Assembly: GCF_023065955.2 (NCBI RefSeq)
Contig: NW_026622897.1
Location: 8,375,001 to 8,439,000, forward strand
DNA length: 64,000 nucleotides
Origin: Ursus arctos
Taxonomy: Eukaryota > Chordata > Mammalia > Carnivora > Ursidae
Reading direction: 5' to 3'
Shown: piece after piece, positions 50,701 to 56,700 of the stretch
Layout of the letters: the number at the start of each line of letters is the position of its first letter
How positions within the stretch are numbered: position 1 is the stretch's first letter
Translations under genes and position numbers: made by a program
The notes under the pieces: model-generated
Told to the model about the DNA's origin: nothing
What the model saw: the letters and a program-made list of their open reading frames with translations, nothing else
The model's database searches: none

Positions 50701-53700
50701 CACACACAAACCATCCTACAGTCCAAAATAGCACAGAAAATTTCCAGTTCTTCCTGAAGGCAAGAAGTTTAATTTCTTTGGGAATTTTCCTTAAAACCCG
50801 GTGCTCAGGTCTTTCAGTTTGAGTCCTGCCAAAGATTTGCGCCATCTAGTGGCCACACCTAAGAAGTAATTCAACCGGCTCTGTTCCCTCTCTTTAGATT
50901 CCTTTCCCTCTTCCTTCAATCACGCTGGAAACCTACCCTGCCGGGTAAATTCTCTTTTATCGCGTATGTTACCTTTTGCTTTAGTAATGTTCACATTTTT
51001 TTATCTTTTATAGTTTACCTGGGCCTAATCTAAAAGTACATAATAATCTACAAAAACCAAGTAGTAAAAAGCTGACTGTAACCAATTTTGTATGTTACAT
51101 ATACAGTTTTGAAAACTACATTAATAAACAAAACCCAAAGTAAACACTTAAGATATTGGCACAATATGAAAGGTAAAATGTTTTTTTGTAGGGTAGTTAA
51201 ATAATAGGTAAGCCCCCAGATATCTTTTCTTTTTGAATGAGGGATTTACACTGGGAACAAATTATATTAGTACCAGAATTAGTTTCAATTTCTTCTTCTA
51301 GCATTGTTTTGAAACAGTCATTTGTTTTATCTTTCTTTTCTTTTTTAAAATATTTTATTTATTTATTTGTCAGAGAGAGAGAGAGAGAGCGCGCGTGCAC
51401 AAGCAGGGGTAGCTGTAGGCAAAGGGAGAAGCAGGGAGCCTGAGCAGGAAGCCTGATGTGGGGCTCAGTCCCAGGACCCTGGGATCATGACGTGAGCCAA
51501 AGGCAGATGCTCAACTGACTGAGCCACCCAGGTGTTCCTCATTTCTGTTTTCTTGAGGGGTTTTTATTTTACTGTCCTCCCCTTCAGTACTTTCTTTAGG
51601 TTAATATAAACTGCCAGTGCAGATAAGTCTAAATATTTGGAAATTCTTCCTTAAAGTCTAATAAATTGCTCCCTTCCTGGAAAAGTACTTTTGTGTATTT
51701 GTAGTACTTACCCCAAATACTGCAAATAAATTCATAGCTGCTTGTAAACTAGGTGTTAATCTAATTTCTGTATTCACAGGTGAGGTAAAAGTTCTCTCTT
51801 CTGAAAATACAAAAGCTTGTGTAACTCGCTAGCCTTCTAGCTACTGACTTTTTTCCTCTTATTCCCCCATGTCAAACCTTGGAAGAATAGTCTACACTTA
51901 TCTTTTTCCATCCTTTCTTCCCATTCACGACTGAAGCCACCAGTCGACTTTACCCAGCTAATCCACTTAGTGTTCTTTTTGTTGATCACTGTTGACCTTC
52001 TTGGCCTTAATCGAAGTGATTACTTTTCAAACCTTATCTTCCATTGACCTCTCAAAATCACTTACTGTTCTTGAATAGTCTCCTTCTGTACGCGTTCTTC
52101 CTCTTTAACTTCAGTGCCAACCAATTATTCATTCAACAAATATTTCTTGAGCATCCAGTATGCAGTGCCCGTGTTAGACGCGGGAGATACAGAGACGAAC
52201 AGGATGGATGTGGTCCTTGCCCTCTCGGATGTGCAGTCCAGTGAACTCGACACAGTCTCCTTTTCTTCTGTGTCGAACCCTCAAAGGTTGATGTATCCTG
52301 GGATCCGTGGGAGGTCTAGACCTAGGCCTTTTCATCTTTTCTTTAGGCAATCCCTTCCACTCCCACAGCTTTGACTACTCTTATGTGCTGATTATTTTTA
52401 AACTTTAATCTCTAACCCCAGTTCTTTTCTGAGTTTCAGGGCTATATTTTTGAATGACAACTAGATATCTCCCTGTAGGTAGAAAGGCAGTTCAAACTTT
52501 GTGTCCAAAACTGGACACAAAATGGAGTGGGAAAAATATGGAGCATGGAATCAAATAGATCTGGGGTGCAGTTTTGGCTCTCAGCAGAGTGTGTGATCAT
52601 GGGCAAGGTGTTAATATCACTGAATTTTAGTTTCCTTGTTCATGAAATGGAGATAATTTTGAGGGATTATGAGCATTAAGTAAAATATTGTATGCAAATA
52701 ATACGGTGTAGTGCATGGCATATGAGAAGTGCAAGGCAAATGTTAATAGTCTCAAAATACCTTCCAGTTATTCCCCTCTGGCTATGTCCTGTCTTCCGCT
52801 GTTTCATCACAGCCAAATCTACTGAAAGAATAATCTCTCTGAATCCACTTCTTTTCCTGCCTTTTACTCTTAAGGGAAAACAATAGTAATTATTTGAAAA
52901 TTAAAAGTAATACAGTAGAGGGGCACCGGGGTGGCTTAGTCAGTTAAGCATCTGCCTTAGGCTTAGGTCATGATCCTGGGGCCTTGGATGGAGCTCTGCA
53001 TTGGGCTGCCTGCTCTACAGGAAGCCTGCTTCTCCTTCTCCTGCTGCTCCCTCTGCTTGTGCTCTCTCACTCTCTCTGTCAAATAAATAAATAAAAATCT
53101 TAAAAAGAAAAAAAAAAAAGAATTCTTACGATTGACAACAGAAGACAAAGAAATCCAACAGAAGACAAAGAAATCCGATAACAGGCAAAGAACTTGAATA
53201 GGCATTTCTTTAAAGATAAACAAATGGCCAATCTGCAGGTGAAAAGATGTTTACAACCAAGTGTCATTAGGGAATGCATATCAAAACCACAGTGAGATAC
53301 CACTTCATGTCCACTAGGAATGGAAAGTAAGTGTTGTTGAGGATGTGGAGAAACGGGAGCTCTCAGACATTGCTGGTGGGGATGTCAGATAGTACAGCTA
53401 CCGTGGAAAACAGTTTGGTGGTTCCTCAAAAACTTAAATATAGAATTACTATATGACCCAGCAATTCCTTTCCTAGGTATATACTCAAAAGATCTAAAAA
53501 CAAGTACTAAAACCAAACAACACTTGTACATACATGTACATAGCATTATTCACAATAGCTAAAAGGTGGAAACAGCCCACATGTTCATCACCCAATGAAT
53601 GTTTAAACAAATTCTGACATGTGCACACAATGGAATATTATTCAGCCATAAAAAGGAACAAAGTACTGATATATGTTACAACGTGGATGAGCCTTGAAAA

Positions 53701-56700
53701 CGTTAAGTGAATGATGCCAGACACAAAAGGTATAAATTGGATGAATCCTTTTGTATGAAATGTCCAGAATAGGCAGATCCATAGAGACACAAAATAGAGT
53801 ACATCAGACAGATGCCAAGATTAGGAAGGAGTGACTGCTTGATGGCTATGAGGTTTCCTTCTGGGATAATGAGATGTTCTAGAACTAGATAGTATAGTGA
53901 CATCACACTAAACATACTAAATGCCACTGAATTGTACACTTTAAAAGGTTAAAACGGTGAGTTTTGTGTTATATGAATTTACCTCCATTTAAAAAAAAGT
54001 AAGTTAAAAAAAAAGTAATATCCAACCTCTGTCTAGGATGTAGAAGGCTGAAAGGAGTCTTGCTCCTACACTAACAATAAGACAAAGTTGGGTAATCTAA
54101 AAAAGTTGTAACTTTCTTGAACCCGTGAGAGAGATGAGATCTAGGGCAACCAACTAGCCTGAGTCCAAACAGGTGCCTCCAAGGAGAGATTGGATGCAAG
54201 CACTGTGCACCTGTGGCAGAGCCTGGGAGGAAGATGGCGCCACCATACAGACAGGGAAGAATTCAGCTAGGGTTGGAATTGCTCCAGGCTAAGCACAGAA
54301 GATAAGGAACGCTTGGGGCCACAGATGCCAAGAGGAGTTTGCACCCCTTGCAGGCTCTTTACGGACCTCCACTGGGTACTTATGAAAAATACTGGTTGTG
54401 GGAACAGAGTCCAGAGAAAACCTTTTTTGGTGGTGGAGGCCCAGAGATAGGCAGCAGCCGCCACTGCAGGAAAAGCGTGAAGAATTCTTCCTTAAGGAAC
54501 AAAAGCTGTAAGCCAGTAGGGAAGGGCGGCAAACCTGTTTTCCTCTCCCTCGCTGTCCCAGGCAGATGTGAAGACCCGTTTTAGCAAGGGGGAAGGATAA
54601 AGGAAAAAAGAACTGTCTACACCTGGGAGACTGGTAGGATACTGTCTCGGGCTCATGTCTTTAGAGCTTGCCTACCCTGAAGAGTAGGATCACTGCGCAT
54701 GCCCCACCCTCAAGACTGAGGTTGGCTCATGATCACAGAGAAGCTCCCCTCATTGGCGGCCGCCAGATGTGCAAGCACTGTGTAAGAAGCAGTGCCAGTC
54801 TGCTCTGGGAGGGCACACATGTAGAGAGAGTGACTCAGGCGTCGGCACACAAGTAAAGTCTAAAGCTGAAGGTGGAGCAGCAACACTGAAGAAGAGCCCT
54901 CCGGCAACCAGCCACCCCTAACATAGCTCTAGAGGAATTGAAGATGGTGGCACACCAAGGTAACCTTAACAAAACTCCCAATCCCAGCTCAATTCCAGTC
55001 TAGATTAACCGTCCCTAGGATAATGGCCTGGCAGAACAAGCAGTGTGCCCATTTCTAAGCATAAGCATTTTGTAAGTCACTCTCTACTGTCATACACATG
55101 ACGTCTGACATTCAGAAGAAAAAGAAATTATAACATATCCAAAAGCAAGAAAAATACTGTTAAGAGTCAATCAGTATCTACCCAAGAGTAGACTCATATG
55201 ACAAGGACGTTGAAATACCTACTAAAAGTTAAGAAAATATATGAAGGTGGGATGGCGGGAAAGATTTTAATATTATAACAATTATATTGATTAGATTATA
55301 AGATACAATAATTATTGGTTTTTGGCCTTGTGATAAAAGTTTCTCATTAGTCTTTTCTCTTATTAAAGGCATAATCATAAGTACTCATTAATTAAAATTT
55401 TCAATAAGTACCTGTAAAAAGGGTAGAGACAAGATGTAGACCAAGGAATTTCAGTTAAAAACCATGGGACTGGGGCACCTGGGTGGCTCAGTTGGTTAAG
55501 CAGCTGAGTCTGGATTTCAGCTCGAGCCATGATCTCAGGGTCCTGGGATTGAGCCCCGTGTCAGGCTCCATGCTTAGTGGGGAGTCTACTTGGAATTCTC
55601 TTTCTCCCTCTCCCTCTGCTCCTCCCCCCACTCTCTCTTTGTCTCTCTCTCTGGAATAAATAAATCTTTAAAAAAAAACAAACAAACAGGAATGCCTGGG
55701 TGGCTCAGTTGGTTAAGCGTCTGCCTTTGGCCCAGGTCGTGATCCCCGGGCCCTGGGATCTAGTCCTGCATTGGGCTCCCTACTCAGCGGGGAGTCTGCT
55801 TCTCTCTCTGCCTCTGCCTGCCGCTCCCCCTGCTTGTGTGCTGTCTCTCTCTCTGTGTCAGATGAATAAATAAAATCTTTAAAAATAAAAAAATTAAAAA
55901 TTAAAAAAACAAACCAGGGGACCAACACATACAGATCCTGTGTAGCTAAGGAATAAAGTAGGTCTTGTACCTTCTACAGTGGAAGCATGAAGTCCCTTGG
56001 AATCTGAGTTTCTAAGGTTGCTTTGCTCTGTGGTTCTTGTTCCTGCTCATTTCTCTTTTCATGAATTGCATGAGCATTCTCTACAACTGTCTAAATGTTG
56101 GCAGCGTCTGCAGCTCCTGCTTTGTGTCCATTCTTCCTTAGTTGAAATCTTGCCTGGCTTCTTTGACCTCTCTTGACTCTGAGCAACAATGCCTGTCAGG
56201 ACACTCATTATTCCCTCGTAGAAGTACCTGGAATGGATGAGAAATGGTGGCCTCATGAGAGCGTCCATGTCCGAAGCACCTCCTGGCTTCGTGGCCCTAG
56301 CGTGACTTATGTGGATCACACCCTGTGGATGTGGTTGGTGTTTCGCAATGGTGTGAAAGCTGTGCTGTGACCCCAGGCAGCTTTATTCTCCAGGGCACTT
56401 TGAGTAACTGGAAATGAGGGGTGGTTGGGAGCAAGTGAAGTTCTGACCACAGAGTCTCTCTCTGATTGCAGAGTTGTCTCACTCACAGAGCTCTCCAGCT
56501 GTCAGCAGCGCCTGCACGAAAGTGCTCTATTTCACCGACCGGTCACTTACACCCTTCATGGTCAATATACCAAAGAGGTGAGATTCTGGGATCGTGATTT
56601 CTCTTTTACTTTATAAAAGTACGAAGTAATGACGGGACACAGAATCATGAGTTACTGCCCACTGAACAAGCTAAAAGGTGTTTGAGAAACAGTACGGTGT

